Numbered from the stretch's first letter, positions 9,490 to 19,187 are shown. The stretch is DNA of 64,000 nucleotides from Enterococcaceae bacterium (GCA_022649665.1 JALCOL010000008.1:37008-101007); one strand, 5' to 3'. A program made the numbers and translations. The notes: generated from the letters alone by a model not told the origin.

Positions 9490-9551
9490 AGGTTGCCCTC
9501 CTTTTTCATTCATTATAACCGATTCCTCGCCAGAAAAACGATTTTCGGCTT

Positions 9552-9606
9552 CGATTGATTTTGAACGGTTTTAAGTGCTTTTGATTGTTTAGTTTTTTGA
9601 TTGATG
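9552..9606 (+). promoter_or_regulatory. Promoter/operator region of the fructose operon
   Basis: Three TTGATTG-like direct repeats stand before fruR: CGATTGA (9552-9558), TTGATTG (9581-9587) and TTGATTG (9597-9603), the last two 16 bases apart. The 9581 copy can double as a -35 for a -10-like TGATAT at about 9604. DeoR-family regulators bind direct repeats, so FruR is the natural candidate ligand; this is inferred. Confidence 0.45.
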
Positions 9607-9634
9607 ATATAGTGAACCCGAGGAGATGATGAAA

Positions 9635-10387
9635 GTGCTTACCGAAGAAAGGCAGCGGATCATTCTTCGCCGGTTGGAACATGGCCAGATCGTGAAATCA
9701 AAAGAGCTTGCTGAGGAACTGCATGCATCAGAATCAACGATTCGCCGCGATTTGACCGAGCTTGAAGAGGCGGGTCTCCTGACCCGGATCCATGGCGGTG
9801 CCAAAAAAAAGGCCACGCTTGGTTTTGAAGATGCACTCTCGGAGAAAGCATTCAAAAACAAGCATGCCAAAGAAGCGATCGCCAGAACGGCCGTCCAGCT
9901 GATTGCCGAAAACGAATATATTTACTTGGATGCCGGGACAACGACCCTCGAGATGATCCCCTATTTAAAATCAAAACAGATCCATGTCGTAACTAATGGT
10001 ATCAAGCAAGCCGCTCTTTTGGCAAATGAAAACATCTCAGCTTATATTTTAGGCGGATCGATCAAGCTGGCGACCCAAGCGGTGATCGGGATCAGTGCTT
10101 ATCGCGAGCTTTCCACTTTCCGGTTCGACCGGGTCTTTCTCGGCATGAACAGTGTCGATGCAGCCACCGGCTATTCGACGCCTGATGATGAGGAGGCACA
10201 GTTGAAACGGCTCGCCCTCACCCTCACAAAACATGCTTACGTGCTGGCAGACGCTTCAAAAATGAAAAAAATGAGTTTCTGCCAAGTGGCTCCGCTGAAA
10301 CAAGCCGCCTTGATCTGCGATCGGCTTCCAAGCGAACTCGCGCGGAAGATTGAAAAACAAACTACTTTAATGGAGGCGTTATTATGA
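9635..10387 (+). CDS. fruR: DeoR-family regulator of the fructose operon
   Basis: A 250-residue repressor-type regulator: N-terminal DeoR helix-turn-helix (SKELAEELHASESTIRRDL, then RIHGGA) and a C-terminal sugar-phosphate-sensing domain with DAGTTTLEM and LADASKM. It probably senses fructose-1-phosphate, since fruK and fruA follow. Two ATG codons (9626, 9629) touch the ribosome binding site GAGGAG; the GTG at 9635, 9 bases away, gives the usual family start MLTEER and is preferred. It overlaps fruK by ATGA. Confidence 0.93.
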   Translation: MLTEERQRIILRRLEHGQIVKSKELAEELHASESTIRRDLTELEEAGLLTRIHGGAKKKATLGFEDALSEKAFKNKHAKEAIARTAVQLIAENEYIYLDAGTTTLEMIPYLKSKQIHVVTNGIKQAALLANENISAYILGGSIKLATQAVIGISAYRELSTFRFDRVFLGMNSVDAATGYSTPDDEEAQLKRLALTLTKHAYVLADASKMKKMSFCQVAPLKQAALICDRLPSELARKIEKQTTLMEALL

Positions 10388-11298
10388 TCTACACTGTTAC
10401 TTTGAATCCATCGATCGATTATGTCGTCAAACTGGAACACTTCTCCGCCGGGACGATCAACCGGATGACTGCTGATGAAAAGCTTCCCGGCGGCAAAGGG
10501 ATCAATGTTTCCCGTATTTTGCGGCGGCTCGATATCAAAAATCAGGCGCTTGGGCTTCTCGGCGGCTTTACCGGCCGTTATGTAGAAGACTGCTTAAAAC
10601 GCGAAGAAGTCATGACAAATTTTACCCAAGTAGCAGAAGACACACGCATCAACATCAAATTAAAAGCCGGCGAAGAAACCGAGATCAACGGTTTGGGGCC
10701 GGTCATCTATCCTGAGGAAGCGCAAGCGTTCAAGGCCGTCGTCAGCGAGATCCAAAAAGGCGATATCGTGATCCTTTCCGGCAGCAAAGCTCCCAACCTC
10801 GCCGCAGACTTTTACAATGAATTGATCCAGATCGTTGAAGACAAAGAGGCTGAATTTGTGATCGATACGACCGGCCGCGAGTTGAAAGAAGCGCTGGTGA
10901 AAAAACCGCTCCTCGTTAAACCCAATAATCATGAACTTGCGCAATTATATCAAACAAAATTTGAAAAGATCGAAGAGATTTATCCTTATGGCCAAAGATT
11001 ATTGCAAGATGGCGCGCAAAATGCGATCGTCTCCTTGGCGGCAAAAGGCGCACTTTTGTTTTTCGAGTCGCATATTTATTACGCTCCGGCGCTCAAGGGC
11101 CAAGTCAAAAATTCAGTCGGCGCCGGCGACTCGATGATCGCAGGCTTTGTCGGTAAATATGCTAAAACCAGAAATGCACTCGAAGCATTCCGGCTCGCAG
11201 TAGCGTGCGGCAGTGCGACCGCTTTTGAAACTGATTTGGCAACCCGCGAAGCGATCGAAGAATTGCTGCCGCAAATGGAGATCGAGTTGATCAAGTAA
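10384..11298 (+). CDS. fruK: 1-phosphofructokinase
   Basis: A PfkB-family kinase of 304 residues that phosphorylates fructose-1-phosphate to fructose-1,6-bisphosphate. It begins MIYTVTLNPSIDYVV, with the substrate-binding GGKGINVSRIL and the C-terminal anion-hole/catalytic motif GAGDSMIAGF. It sits between fruR (4-base overlap) and fruA, the standard fructose operon order. Confidence 0.96.
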   Translation: MIYTVTLNPSIDYVVKLEHFSAGTINRMTADEKLPGGKGINVSRILRRLDIKNQALGLLGGFTGRYVEDCLKREEVMTNFTQVAEDTRINIKLKAGEETEINGLGPVIYPEEAQAFKAVVSEIQKGDIVILSGSKAPNLAADFYNELIQIVEDKEAEFVIDTTGRELKEALVKKPLLVKPNNHELAQLYQTKFEKIEEIYPYGQRLLQDGAQNAIVSLAAKGALLFFESHIYYAPALKGQVKNSVGAGDSMIAGFVGKYAKTRNALEAFRLAVACGSATAFETDLATREAIEELLPQMEIELIK

Positions 11299-11311
11299 AG
11301 GAGGAAAAGAA

Positions 11312-13324
11312 ATGAAAATCACAGATCTGCTATCGAAAGACGCGATGATCATGGATCTGAAAGCCACGACCAAAGCAGGCGCGATCGATGAAATGGTACA
11401 AAAATTATATGATGCCGGAGCGATCGATGACATCGCAACGTATAAAAAAGGGATCTTGGCGCGTGAGGCCCAGACTTCGACCGGCTTAGGCGACGGGATC
11501 GCAATGCCCCACGCGAAAAACGCTGCCGTCAAAAAAGCGATGGTCCTTTTCGCCAAAAGCAAGAAAGGGGTCGACTACGCAGCACTTGACGGCAAACCGG
11601 TTTATTTATTCTTCATGATCGCTGCTCCTGAAGGCGCCAATAATACTCATTTGCAGGCACTAGCCGCCCTCGCTAAATTATTGATCGATCCGGTATTCGT
11701 CCAAAAATTAAAGGCAGCGGATACTCCAGATGAAGTGCTGGCGATCGTGACCGAGACTGAAGACGCAAAAGAAGCAGAAGAAAAGAAAGAGGAAGAAGAA
11801 CAAAAACAAAAAGCAGCCGAAACAGCTGCCAGTGCCAAAGCCCCGACCGCGGCAACGGAAGCGGCGGCTGCCGCAAGCGATGAGCCGTTCATCGTTGCTG
11901 TCACCGCCTGTCCGACCGGGATCGCCCACACCTATATGGCTGAGGATGCTTTGAAGAAAAAAGCCAAAGAAATGGGTGTCAAGATCAAAGTCGAAACGAA
12001 TGGTTCCGAAGGCATCAAGCATCGGCTGACTGCAGAAGATATCAAAAAGGCTGCGGGCGTCATCATTGCCGCAGACAAAAATGTCGAAATGGATCGTTTC
12101 AACGGCAAACCGCTTATCAACCGTCCGGTCAGTGACGGGATCCGCAAACCTGAAGAGCTGATCAAGATCGTCGAAGACGGCAAAGCTCCGATCTTCCATG
12201 CTGCCGGCGGTGATAGCGGCGAATCCGCTGCTGAAGAAGAAGAAACACAAGGAAGTATCTGGTCGCGGATCTATAAAGATCTGATGAATGGTGTCTCGCA
12301 TATGCTGCCGTTCGTTGTCGGCGGCGGGATCTTGATGGCCCTCTCCTTCTTGATCGAGCAGACTGTTGGCGATCATTCGCCGATCTTCTTGTTCTTGAAC
12401 TCGATCGGAACGGGCGCATTTGCTTACCTCGTACCGATTCTAGCAGGCTTTATCGCCATGAGTATCGGCGAGCGCCCAGCGCTGATGCCCGGGATGGCCG
12501 CCGGCTGGATGGCGGCGACGGCTTCCATCGAAGCGGTTCCGGCACTCGGCAAAGCTGGGTTCCTCGGCGGTTTGATCGGCGGCTTTATTGCCGGTTATGT
12601 CGTTTTATGGCTGAAACACCTTTTCCGCAATCTGCCAAAATCGTTGAACGGTTTGAAGCCGATCTTGATCTATCCCGTGCTCGGGCTCTTCTTGACCGGA
12701 TTGCTCATGTATTTCATCATTGTGCCGATCTTCGGCGGGATCAATACGGCGATGAACCATTTTCTTGAGAACTTGGGGACCGGCAACGCTGTGATCTTAG
12801 GCGGGCTCCTCGGCGGGATGATGGCCGTCGATATGGGCGGTCCCGTCAACAAAGCAGCCTACACCTTTGCGATCGGCGTATATACGAATACGAACGACGG
12901 CCGCCTGATGGCCGCTGTCATGGCTGGCGGGATGATCCCGCCGCTTGCGATCGCGATCGCAACGACTGTTTTCAAAAACAAGTTTACACAAGACGAACGC
13001 AACTCCGGGCTTGCCAACTATGTGATGGGTCTTTCTTTCATCACCGAAGGGGCGATCCCGTTCGCAGCCGCTGACCCGCTGCGAGTCATTCTTTCCTCGA
13101 TCATTGGTTCAGCGATCGGCGGCGGTTTGACACAGCTGTGGCGCGTCAATGTTCCGGCACCGCATGGCGGGATCTTTGTTGCCCTGCTGTCCAATCATCC
13201 GCTGATGTTCATCTTATCCGTTTTGATCGGTTCAGTCATCACTGCGATCATCTACGGGATCTGGCGGCGACCGGCCAAATCAGGCGCAACTGCGAAAGCA
13301 TCCGGCCTTTCATTAGAAAACTGA
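11312..13324 (+). CDS. fruA: Fructose PTS permease EIIABC
   Basis: Imports and phosphorylates fructose to fructose-1-phosphate. Domains in order: EIIA with active His67 (GIAMPHAKN), an Ala/Glu-rich linker of about 40 residues, EIIB with active Cys200 (VTACPTGIAHTYM), then the membrane EIIC domain with about nine or ten hydrophobic segments from residue 325. The 670-residue length is normal for a fused fructose permease. Phosphate would come from HPr and EI encoded at 24.3-26.2 kb. AAAGGAGG precedes the ATG. Confidence 0.96.
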   Translation: MKITDLLSKDAMIMDLKATTKAGAIDEMVQKLYDAGAIDDIATYKKGILAREAQTSTGLGDGIAMPHAKNAAVKKAMVLFAKSKKGVDYAALDGKPVYLFFMIAAPEGANNTHLQALAALAKLLIDPVFVQKLKAADTPDEVLAIVTETEDAKEAEEKKEEEEQKQKAAETAASAKAPTAATEAAAAASDEPFIVAVTACPTGIAHTYMAEDALKKKAKEMGVKIKVETNGSEGIKHRLTAEDIKKAAGVIIAADKNVEMDRFNGKPLINRPVSDGIRKPEELIKIVEDGKAPIFHAAGGDSGESAAEEEETQGSIWSRIYKDLMNGVSHMLPFVVGGGILMALSFLIEQTVGDHSPIFLFLNSIGTGAFAYLVPILAGFIAMSIGERPALMPGMAAGWMAATASIEAVPALGKAGFLGGLIGGFIAGYVVLWLKHLFRNLPKSLNGLKPILIYPVLGLFLTGLLMYFIIVPIFGGINTAMNHFLENLGTGNAVILGGLLGGMMAVDMGGPVNKAAYTFAIGVYTNTNDGRLMAAVMAGGMIPPLAIAIATTVFKNKFTQDERNSGLANYVMGLSFITEGAIPFAAADPLRVILSSIIGSAIGGGLTQLWRVNVPAPHGGIFVALLSNHPLMFILSVLIGSVITAIIYGIWRRPAKSGATAKASGLSLEN

Positions 13325-13333
13325 TCTCACAGA

Positions 13334-13375
13334 AAAACCCTCGTTCCGCGAGCTTTCGCTCGGGAACGGGGGTTT
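13334..13375. terminator. Bidirectional terminator between fruA and the convergent gene
   Basis: Long stem AACCCTCGTTCC / GGAACGGGGGTT with an inner GCGAGC/GCTCG arm, an A run on the left and a T run on the right. It can end fruA (+) and the convergent 455-residue gene (-), whose stop lies in its right arm. Confidence 0.85.
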
Positions 13376-14741
13376 ATTGATTGCCTTTCGCTTCTGAAAG
13401 CCGGTCGACTTCACCTGGCAAAAGAAGCCGCGGCCGTTTGCGCCGGACCAGCGAACGCTCCTCGTCTTCTGAAACCTCAACGAAACGGAATGTGATCGGG
13501 TAGCGCGGCGTTTCAAAGCGCCACTCGACTTTTGCTGAAGCATGCTCCTGCGCCCCGCTGATCGATTTTTGATCATGGTAGACAGTCTTCAGCCGGTCGA
13601 ACGGAACGAGTGCGAGCGTCTGCGGCGGCAAAAAGAAGAAAAACAGCAACTGAAAATCCTTCATCCGCGGATCGACGACCGGCAGATCGAGGTAACGGTG
13701 CAGATAATAATTAAAACCAGTGAACCCTTTGTCGGCAAAGATCCGCGGATCGATCGCAAGATATTTGACCATCTGCCGCCGGTCCAGATCGATCTCGGGA
13801 AAGTACGCTTGCAGATTCAGACTGCCTTTTGTGCGAAATTCAACATATTCGTGCGACAATACATCAAAGCGGCGCGTCGTGAAGAAACTGGCTTTGCTTT
13901 TTGGAGTGGGCTGCAGATTTTTATTGTAAAACTGCAAAGTCTCGACTTGCGGCGGATCGACTGCGAATTCGATATACGGCTCTTGAAATGCCGCAGCACT
14001 TGCAGGTGCCAGCTGATCGATCCCCATCTGCTGGCGAAACAGCTTTTGATAATGGAGATTCGCCGGATGTTCCCAATTTCGCCAATCTTTAAATAATGTA
14101 ACTCGCAAACTGTCTTCCGGCAGCTGGGAGGTTTCTTCGATCCCTTGAAGGTCGAAAAAAAGCGGTTTTGGATAAAGCTGAAAATAAAAACGACTGAAGT
14201 ACATTTTCCAGCAGCTGCTCAAAAGCAGGTATTCCTCATAGATATCACGACCCGCGCGATTCTCGCTCAGCGACCGTTCGTTTTTTATCGACCTAGCGCT
14301 GTTCACCCAAGGCGGCATTCGACGATTGCCGGTATTCGCCAGCAAATATTCTTCATAGGAGCGCAAATAACCATACAAGCCGTTCGCCGAAAAACGCTGT
14401 TCCCAATAATCGGTAATGACTGCTTCATGCGCAAAATAAAGAGCTTCACTGAATACATTTTGTTCGATCATGCCCGATTTTTGCAAGGTGATCGCAAAAG
14501 TCCCGGCGGAAGAAGCGAGCTGGATCGCCGTTTCGCTGGCGGGCGAAAGAGCAAGCGCTTCAAATTCCTTCAGTACTGCCGCCAAATCAAACGGCTGCGG
14601 CTCGTGTGCAGCGATTTGGATCGTTTCTGGCTCTGCCAAAATTCGGGCAAAGATAAGCCAATCGCTTAAAAAGTCGCGCTTTTTTTGCTCATTTTCAAAT
14701 AAAATAAAGCGCCCCATCATATAAATCTGCTGCTCTTTCAT
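13374..14741 (-). CDS. Hypothetical protein, 455 residues, family not recognised
   Basis: A soluble-looking protein with no signal peptide, no convincing membrane segment and no motif I know. It is rich in aromatic residues, with a Tyr/Phe-heavy middle (around DIYEEYLLLSSCWKMYFSRF) and a charged C-terminus (RRKRPRLLLPGE). Start taken at MKEQQIYMMGRF, after GGGGTGAG; an in-frame codon 51 bases upstream has no binding site. A -10 TATACT (14764-14769) precedes it. The gene is single, flanked by convergent fruA and a divergent DUF975 gene. The long open frame and GATC-rich codon use match its neighbours, so it looks native and coding. Confidence 0.75.
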   Translation of the reverse strand: MKEQQIYMMGRFILFENEQKKRDFLSDWLIFARILAEPETIQIAAHEPQPFDLAAVLKEFEALALSPASETAIQLASSAGTFAITLQKSGMIEQNVFSEALYFAHEAVITDYWEQRFSANGLYGYLRSYEEYLLANTGNRRMPPWVNSARSIKNERSLSENRAGRDIYEEYLLLSSCWKMYFSRFYFQLYPKPLFFDLQGIEETSQLPEDSLRVTLFKDWRNWEHPANLHYQKLFRQQMGIDQLAPASAAAFQEPYIEFAVDPPQVETLQFYNKNLQPTPKSKASFFTTRRFDVLSHEYVEFRTKGSLNLQAYFPEIDLDRRQMVKYLAIDPRIFADKGFTGFNYYLHRYLDLPVVDPRMKDFQLLFFFFLPPQTLALVPFDRLKTVYHDQKSISGAQEHASAKVEWRFETPRYPITFRFVEVSEDEERSLVRRKRPRLLLPGEVDRLSEAKGNQ

Positions 14742-14851
14742 CTTCTCACCCCTTCTCTCTTTCAGTATAACGAAGATTCCGCTCCGATGCATCTTTTGGA
14801 TACTCCCTGATGGAACGCTATGGTATACTTTTTAAAAAAGGGAGGAAACCA

Positions 14852-15598
14852 ATGAAAAAAACAAGAAAAGAACTGAAAGATCAAGTCAAACAGGCTTACA
14901 GCGGCCGCTGGGGACAAATGATCGGCCTGCATTTGATCCCGTTCGTCGCTTCAATGGCGCTGACTGGCATGATCACCGGCTTTTTCGGCTGGTTTACCCC
15001 GCAGCCGCTTTTTGATTTCTTGACCAGTACGGAAGAGCTCCCGACAGAGCAATTCACTCAATTGATGGCACATTACTGGCCGATCTTTATCCTCTTCATC
15101 CTTATTGAAATCATTCTTTCGATCCTTCAGACTCATTTCACGATCGGACCGCTTTATGCACTGCTGGATCTCTTAAAAGATCCGAAAAATGCCGACTTCG
15201 ACTGGCTGACGGCCGGGTTTTCAAGCTTTCAAAAGCCGACATTCAAAAGCAACACGCTTTTGATCATCGTCTCCAACATCTTCATTTTCCTATGGTCGCT
15301 GCTGCTCATTATTCCTGGGATCATCAAGACCTTCAGTTATTCGCAGATCTATTACTTCAACCGCGACTTTTATGAACACACCGGGAAAAACATGGGGATT
15401 CTAGACATGATCACAACGAGCCGCCGCTTGATGGTCGGCAACAAATGGCGCTATTTTGTCTTATCATTAAGTTTTATCCCATGGGTGCTCTTATCCGTCT
15501 TGACGCTCGGGATCGGTTTTCTCTGGCTTATTCCGTATATGAACGGCACGATGACCGCCTTTTATCTGGACCTTGTCAAAGAAGAGAATTTCGCCTAA
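14852..15598 (+). CDS. DUF975-family membrane protein
   Basis: An integral membrane protein of 248 residues with about five or six hydrophobic segments after a charged N-terminus (MKKTRKELKDQVKQAY) and the DUF975 pattern (TFSYSQIYYFNRDF followed by a TSRRLMVGNKWRYF loop). Function unknown; DUF975 proteins are common single genes in Lactobacillales. Start chosen at the ATG after GGGAGG; a -10 TATACT lies at 14824-14829. Confidence 0.85.
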   Translation: MKKTRKELKDQVKQAYSGRWGQMIGLHLIPFVASMALTGMITGFFGWFTPQPLFDFLTSTEELPTEQFTQLMAHYWPIFILFILIEIILSILQTHFTIGPLYALLDLLKDPKNADFDWLTAGFSSFQKPTFKSNTLLIIVSNIFIFLWSLLLIIPGIIKTFSYSQIYYFNRDFYEHTGKNMGILDMITTSRRLMVGNKWRYFVLSLSFIPWVLLSVLTLGIGFLWLIPYMNGTMTAFYLDLVKEENFA

Positions 15599-15624
15599 AA
15601 TAGAGGTCTCAGGGGGAATGTAAA

Positions 15625-15801
15625 ATGGTATTAAAATTTGAACGCGACAATACATTGGATAAGTTATTTGAAGACCTCGTCGGCAAGCCTTTAAAAGAAA
15701 AAAAACAGCAAGACGACCCTGAAGCTTTGAAAAAAGCTATGGCGGCAGCGGACCGCGCTGAAGAAAAACGAAAAGAAAAAGAAAAAAATTCTGAGGAATG
15801 A
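15625..15801 (+). CDS. Small charged protein, 58 residues
   Basis: A short reading frame beginning MVLKFERDNTLDKLFEDL and ending in an almost purely charged, probably helical tail (EEKRKEKEKNSEE). The ATG follows AGGGGG at good spacing and lies 26 bases after the DUF975 gene, so the two may be cotranscribed. The terminator stem includes the last codons and stop. Family not recognised; small basic/acidic proteins of this kind occur in lactobacilli. Confidence 0.7.
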   Translation: MVLKFERDNTLDKLFEDLVGKPLKEKKQQDDPEALKKAMAAADRAEEKRKEKEKNSEE

Positions 15802-15815
15802 TTTCCTCAGAATTT
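15788..15815. terminator. Terminator overlapping the stop of the 58-residue gene
   Basis: Perfect stem ATTCTGAGGAA / TTCCTCAGAAT with a 4-base loop, then TTTTTTA on the plus strand and an A-rich flank on the other. It can also end engB on the minus strand, whose stop lies within the right arm. Confidence 0.85.
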
Positions 15816-16403
15816 TTTATTTTGGATCGCTTCTTCGATCATTTCCCAAGCCGCTGTTTTCCCAGTACTGTCTTCAGCTGAAAAAACGATAAACTTGTCT
15901 TCCGGATCGAACTGCAAAGCGCGTTTGATCTCATTTTCGTGTTTATTCCATTTGCCGCGCGGCACTTTGTCAGCTTTCGTGGCAACGATCGCAGTCGGCA
16001 ACCCGTAATATTTCAGAAACTGATACATCTGGATATCATCCGTTGTCGGCGGATGGCGAAAATCGATCAAGCTGATCACGAGCGCCAAATCTTTGCGCTC
16101 GGTCAAATATGTTTCGATCATCTGCCCCCACTTCGCCCGCTCTGCTTTTGAAACTTTTGCATAGCCATAACCCGGGACATCGACAAAGCGGAATACGTCA
16201 TCGATCAAGTAAAAATTGAGTGTTTGTGTTTTGCCAGGCTTGCTTGAGGTGCGCGCAAGATTGCGGCGGTTGATCAACCGGTTGATAAATGACGATTTCC
16301 CGACATTCGACCGCCCCGCGAGCGCGATCTCCGGCAATTTGCCATTAGGATATTGTTCGGGGGAAACGGCGGAGATCAAAATTTCGGCATGACGGACTTC
16401 CAT
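15807..16403 (-). CDS. engB: Ribosome biogenesis GTPase EngB (YsxC)
   Basis: A 198-residue GTPase for 50S assembly. GTPase motifs: G1 [10 protein letters not shown]3 [10 protein letters not shown]4 TKADKV. It follows clpX by 9 bases, the usual Firmicute pairing, and shares its transcript. ATG start after GAGGTGA. Confidence 0.96.
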   Translation of the reverse strand: MEVRHAEILISAVSPEQYPNGKLPEIALAGRSNVGKSSFINRLINRRNLARTSSKPGKTQTLNFYLIDDVFRFVDVPGYGYAKVSKAERAKWGQMIETYLTERKDLALVISLIDFRHPPTTDDIQMYQFLKYYGLPTAIVATKADKVPRGKWNKHENEIKRALQFDPEDKFIVFSAEDSTGKTAAWEMIEEAIQNKKF

Positions 16404-16412
16404 CGACTCACC

Positions 16413-17681
16413 TCACCCGATCTTTTTTTCTGCCTGGGGCTCTTCTTGGTGATGGATGACGAGCGGCAGCGTTTTATTTTTGACAGTTTCTTCGGTGATC
16501 ACGACTTTTTCGACCGTCGGATCGCTCGGGATCTGGAACATGATATCGGTCATCGTTTCTTCAATGATCGAACGCAAGCCGCGAGCGCCGGTATTGCGCT
16601 GGATCGCTTCAGCAGCGATCGCAGTCAATGCTTTCGGTTCAAAATCCAGTTCAACATCATCAAGCGACAAAAGTTTCTTATATTGCTTGACGAGGGCATT
16701 TTTCGGTTCAGTCAAAATCCGGACCAGATCTTCTTTGGTCAGTTTTTCAAGTGCGGCCATGATCGGCAGGCGCCCGATAAATTCCGGGATCAAGCCGAAC
16801 TTCAGCAAGTCTTCTGGAATGATCTGCTGCATGATGCTCTTTGATTCGTCGATTTTTTTATTGTCGCTGCCGAAACCGATGATCTTTTCACCTAAACGAT
16901 TTTTGACGATCGTTTCGATGCCGTCAAAGGCTCCGCCGACGATGAATAAAACATTCGTCGTATCGATCTGAATAAACTCTTGATGCGGATGTTTGCGCCC
17001 GCCTTGCGGTGGAACACTTGCGATCGTGCCTTCCAAGATCTTGAGCAGTGCTTGCTGGACCCCTTCGCCGGAAACATCACGCGTGATCGAGACATTTTCT
17101 GATTTTTTTGCGATCTTGTCGATCTCATCGATATAGATGATCCCGCGTTCCGCGCGTTCAACATTATAATCAGCTGCTTGGAGCAGCTTCAGCAAGATAT
17201 TCTCCACATCTTCACCGACATACCCGGCTTCCGTCAAACTCGTCGCGTCTGCGATCGCAAACGGGACATCCAACGTTCTTGCCAATGTCTGCGCCAAAAA
17301 TGTCTTCCCGGATCCCGTTGGCCCGACTAGACAAATATTGCTTTTTTGCAACTCGACAGCATCGTCATCGTCTTTTTTCGTCTGCATTTGATTGACCCGT
17401 TTATAGTGGTTATAAACGGCGACCGAAAGCATTTTTTTCGCTTTGCCCTGACCGATCACATATTCATCCAGCGCTTTCAAAAGTTCAGCAGGTGTTGGTA
17501 CATCCGTTAATTCTTTGACCGCTTCATCGTAAAATTCCTCATCGATGATCTCTTTGCAGAGATCGATGCATTCATCGCATATGTATACCCCTGGGCCGGC
17601 AACGATTTTCTTGACTTCTTCTTGTGTTTTTCCGCAAAAAGAACACCGAACAGTCCCGGAATTGTTATTCTCTTCGTACAT
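16413..17681 (-). CDS. clpX: Clp protease ATP-binding subunit ClpX
   Basis: AAA+ unfoldase that feeds ClpP. The N-terminal C4 zinc-binding domain has Cys13, Cys16, Cys34 and Cys37; Walker A is GPTGSGKT, Walker [10 protein letters not shown], and the GYVGEDVE pore motif follows. The 422-residue length is standard. A TATAAT (17713-17718) lies before the gene on the minus strand with a weak -35, so it seems to have its own promoter besides possible readthrough from tig. Confidence 0.97.
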   Translation of the reverse strand: MYEENNNSGTVRCSFCGKTQEEVKKIVAGPGVYICDECIDLCKEIIDEEFYDEAVKELTDVPTPAELLKALDEYVIGQGKAKKMLSVAVYNHYKRVNQMQTKKDDDDAVELQKSNICLVGPTGSGKTFLAQTLARTLDVPFAIADATSLTEAGYVGEDVENILLKLLQAADYNVERAERGIIYIDEIDKIAKKSENVSITRDVSGEGVQQALLKILEGTIASVPPQGGRKHPHQEFIQIDTTNVLFIVGGAFDGIETIVKNRLGEKIIGFGSDNKKIDESKSIMQQIIPEDLLKFGLIPEFIGRLPIMAALEKLTKEDLVRILTEPKNALVKQYKKLLSLDDVELDFEPKALTAIAAEAIQRNTGARGLRSIIEETMTDIMFQIPSDPTVEKVVITEETVKNKTLPLVIHHQEEPQAEKKIG

Positions 17682-17771
17682 AGTAACCCCTCATTTCTCG
17701 GTTTTGCCTTTTATTATAGTAACACAGCCCATGCGAAAGAAAAAGGATTCAGTTTCCGGCTGATTGCAAAA

Positions 17772-17810
17772 GGGAAGGACTTGGGACGATTCGTCGCCAA
17801 GTCCTTCCTT
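17772..17810 (-). terminator. Terminator after tig
   Basis: Long stem AAGGAAGGACTTGG / CCAAGTCCTTCCCTT (read on the minus strand) with a 13-base loop, followed by a short T run. Confidence 0.85.
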
Positions 17811-17840
17811 CTCAATCAAAAGCGGGATCGCTCAAACCGC

Positions 17841-19127
17841 CTATTTCTCTTCTTGTGCGCTGCTCGTTACGATATCAGCTGCTTGTTTCATTACGATATC
17901 ATGTTTCAGCATATCAGTTGTCAAAATACGTTTGATTTGATCAGCCGGCATGTTGAATTGTTCGGAGAGAGTTTTGATTTCTTTTTCAACATCTTCGTCA
18001 GTTGCTTGAAGATCTTCAGCAGCAGCGACAGCTTCAAGGACCAGATTCGTCTTGACGCGGCCTTCTGCTTCACCTTCCATTTGTTTCTTCAGATCTTCTT
18101 CTTTTGTACCAGTGATTTGATAGTACATTTCCGGATTGATCCCTTGACGCTGCATGTTGTTGAAGAATTCGTCCATTGAACGTTTTACTTCTTCATCGAT
18201 CATGACTTGCGGAAGATCAACGATTTCTGCATTATCAACGGCCCCTTTGATCGCAGCATCTTCAACGGCTTCTTGCGCTGCTTTCTCTTTTGTTTCGGCA
18301 ATCTCCGTATGATATTTTTTCTTCAATTCATCTAAAGTCGCAACGCCGTCATCGACATCTTTTGCAAATTCATCATCCAATTTTGGAAGTTCTTTCGCTT
18401 TGACTTCGTGGATCTTCACTTTGAAGATCGCTTCTTGGCCTGCCAAGTCTTTCGCTTGATAATCTTCAGGGAAAGTCACTTTGACTTCAAGCTCTTCGCC
18501 AGCTTTGTGGCCGATCAATTGATCTTCGAATCCGGGGATGAATGAGCCGCTGCCAAGTTCCAGCGAATGATTTTCCGCTTTTCCGCCTTCAAATGGTTCG
18601 CCGTTCAAGAAGCCTTCAAAGTCGATTACGACAGTGTCGCCTTCTGCAGCTGGTTCATCTTCTTTCAAGACCAATTCAGCCATCGCGGTTTGTTCGCGGG
18701 TCAGACGATCTTCGACATCTTTTTCAGTGACTTCGCGGTCTTGTTTCGGCACCGTCAAGTCTTTATATTTGCCTAATTTGACTTCTGGTTTGACGATCAC
18801 TTCAGCCGTCAATTTCCAAGGTTCAGCCGCTTCCATCGAAACGATATCGATTTTCGGCTGAGAAACTGGATCGATCCCTGCCTCTTGGACAGCTGCTTCA
18901 TAAGCAGTCGGCAAAAGATCGTTCAGAGTATCCTCATACAAGCTTGCTTCACCGTACATCCGGTTAAATACTTGACGTGAGATTTTTCCTTTGCGGAATC
19001 CAGGTACCGTCAAATTTTTTCTTACTTTGTTGAATGTTTTTGTCAATCCCTTTTGAATTTCTTCTTGCGGGATATCAAAGGAAAGGACACCATCATTTGT
19101 GCCTTTTTTTTCCCAAGTTGCAGTCAT
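17841..19127 (-). CDS. tig: Trigger factor
   Basis: Ribosome-bound chaperone and peptidyl-prolyl isomerase. The N-terminal ribosome-binding signature is seen as the loop around VPGFRKGKI; the FKBP-like domain is near residues 160-245 (DTVVIDFEGFLNG); the rest is the helical chaperone domain. Full length at 428 residues. It has its own promoter (19188-19216) and terminator and precedes clpX-engB in the direction of transcription. Confidence 0.97.
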   Translation of the reverse strand: MTATWEKKGTNDGVLSFDIPQEEIQKGLTKTFNKVRKNLTVPGFRKGKISRQVFNRMYGEASLYEDTLNDLLPTAYEAAVQEAGIDPVSQPKIDIVSMEAAEPWKLTAEVIVKPEVKLGKYKDLTVPKQDREVTEKDVEDRLTREQTAMAELVLKEDEPAAEGDTVVIDFEGFLNGEPFEGGKAENHSLELGSGSFIPGFEDQLIGHKAGEELEVKVTFPEDYQAKDLAGQEAIFKVKIHEVKAKELPKLDDEFAKDVDDGVATLDELKKKYHTEIAETKEKAAQEAVEDAAIKGAVDNAEIVDLPQVMIDEEVKRSMDEFFNNMQRQGINPEMYYQITGTKEEDLKKQMEGEAEGRVKTNLVLEAVAAAEDLQATDEDVEKEIKTLSEQFNMPADQIKRILTTDMLKHDIVMKQAADIVTSSAQEEK

Positions 19128-19187
19128 TATCTATTCCCTCCATCAGTTCGTGTATTCACGTTCAGAAACGCATAAGCATACCTTTTT

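Noticed and set aside
9525..9545. Catabolite-response (cre) site before the amylase gene
   Set aside because: GAAAATCGTTTTTC is symmetrical but lacks the conserved G at the right distance from the central CG, so it does not fit the cre consensus.
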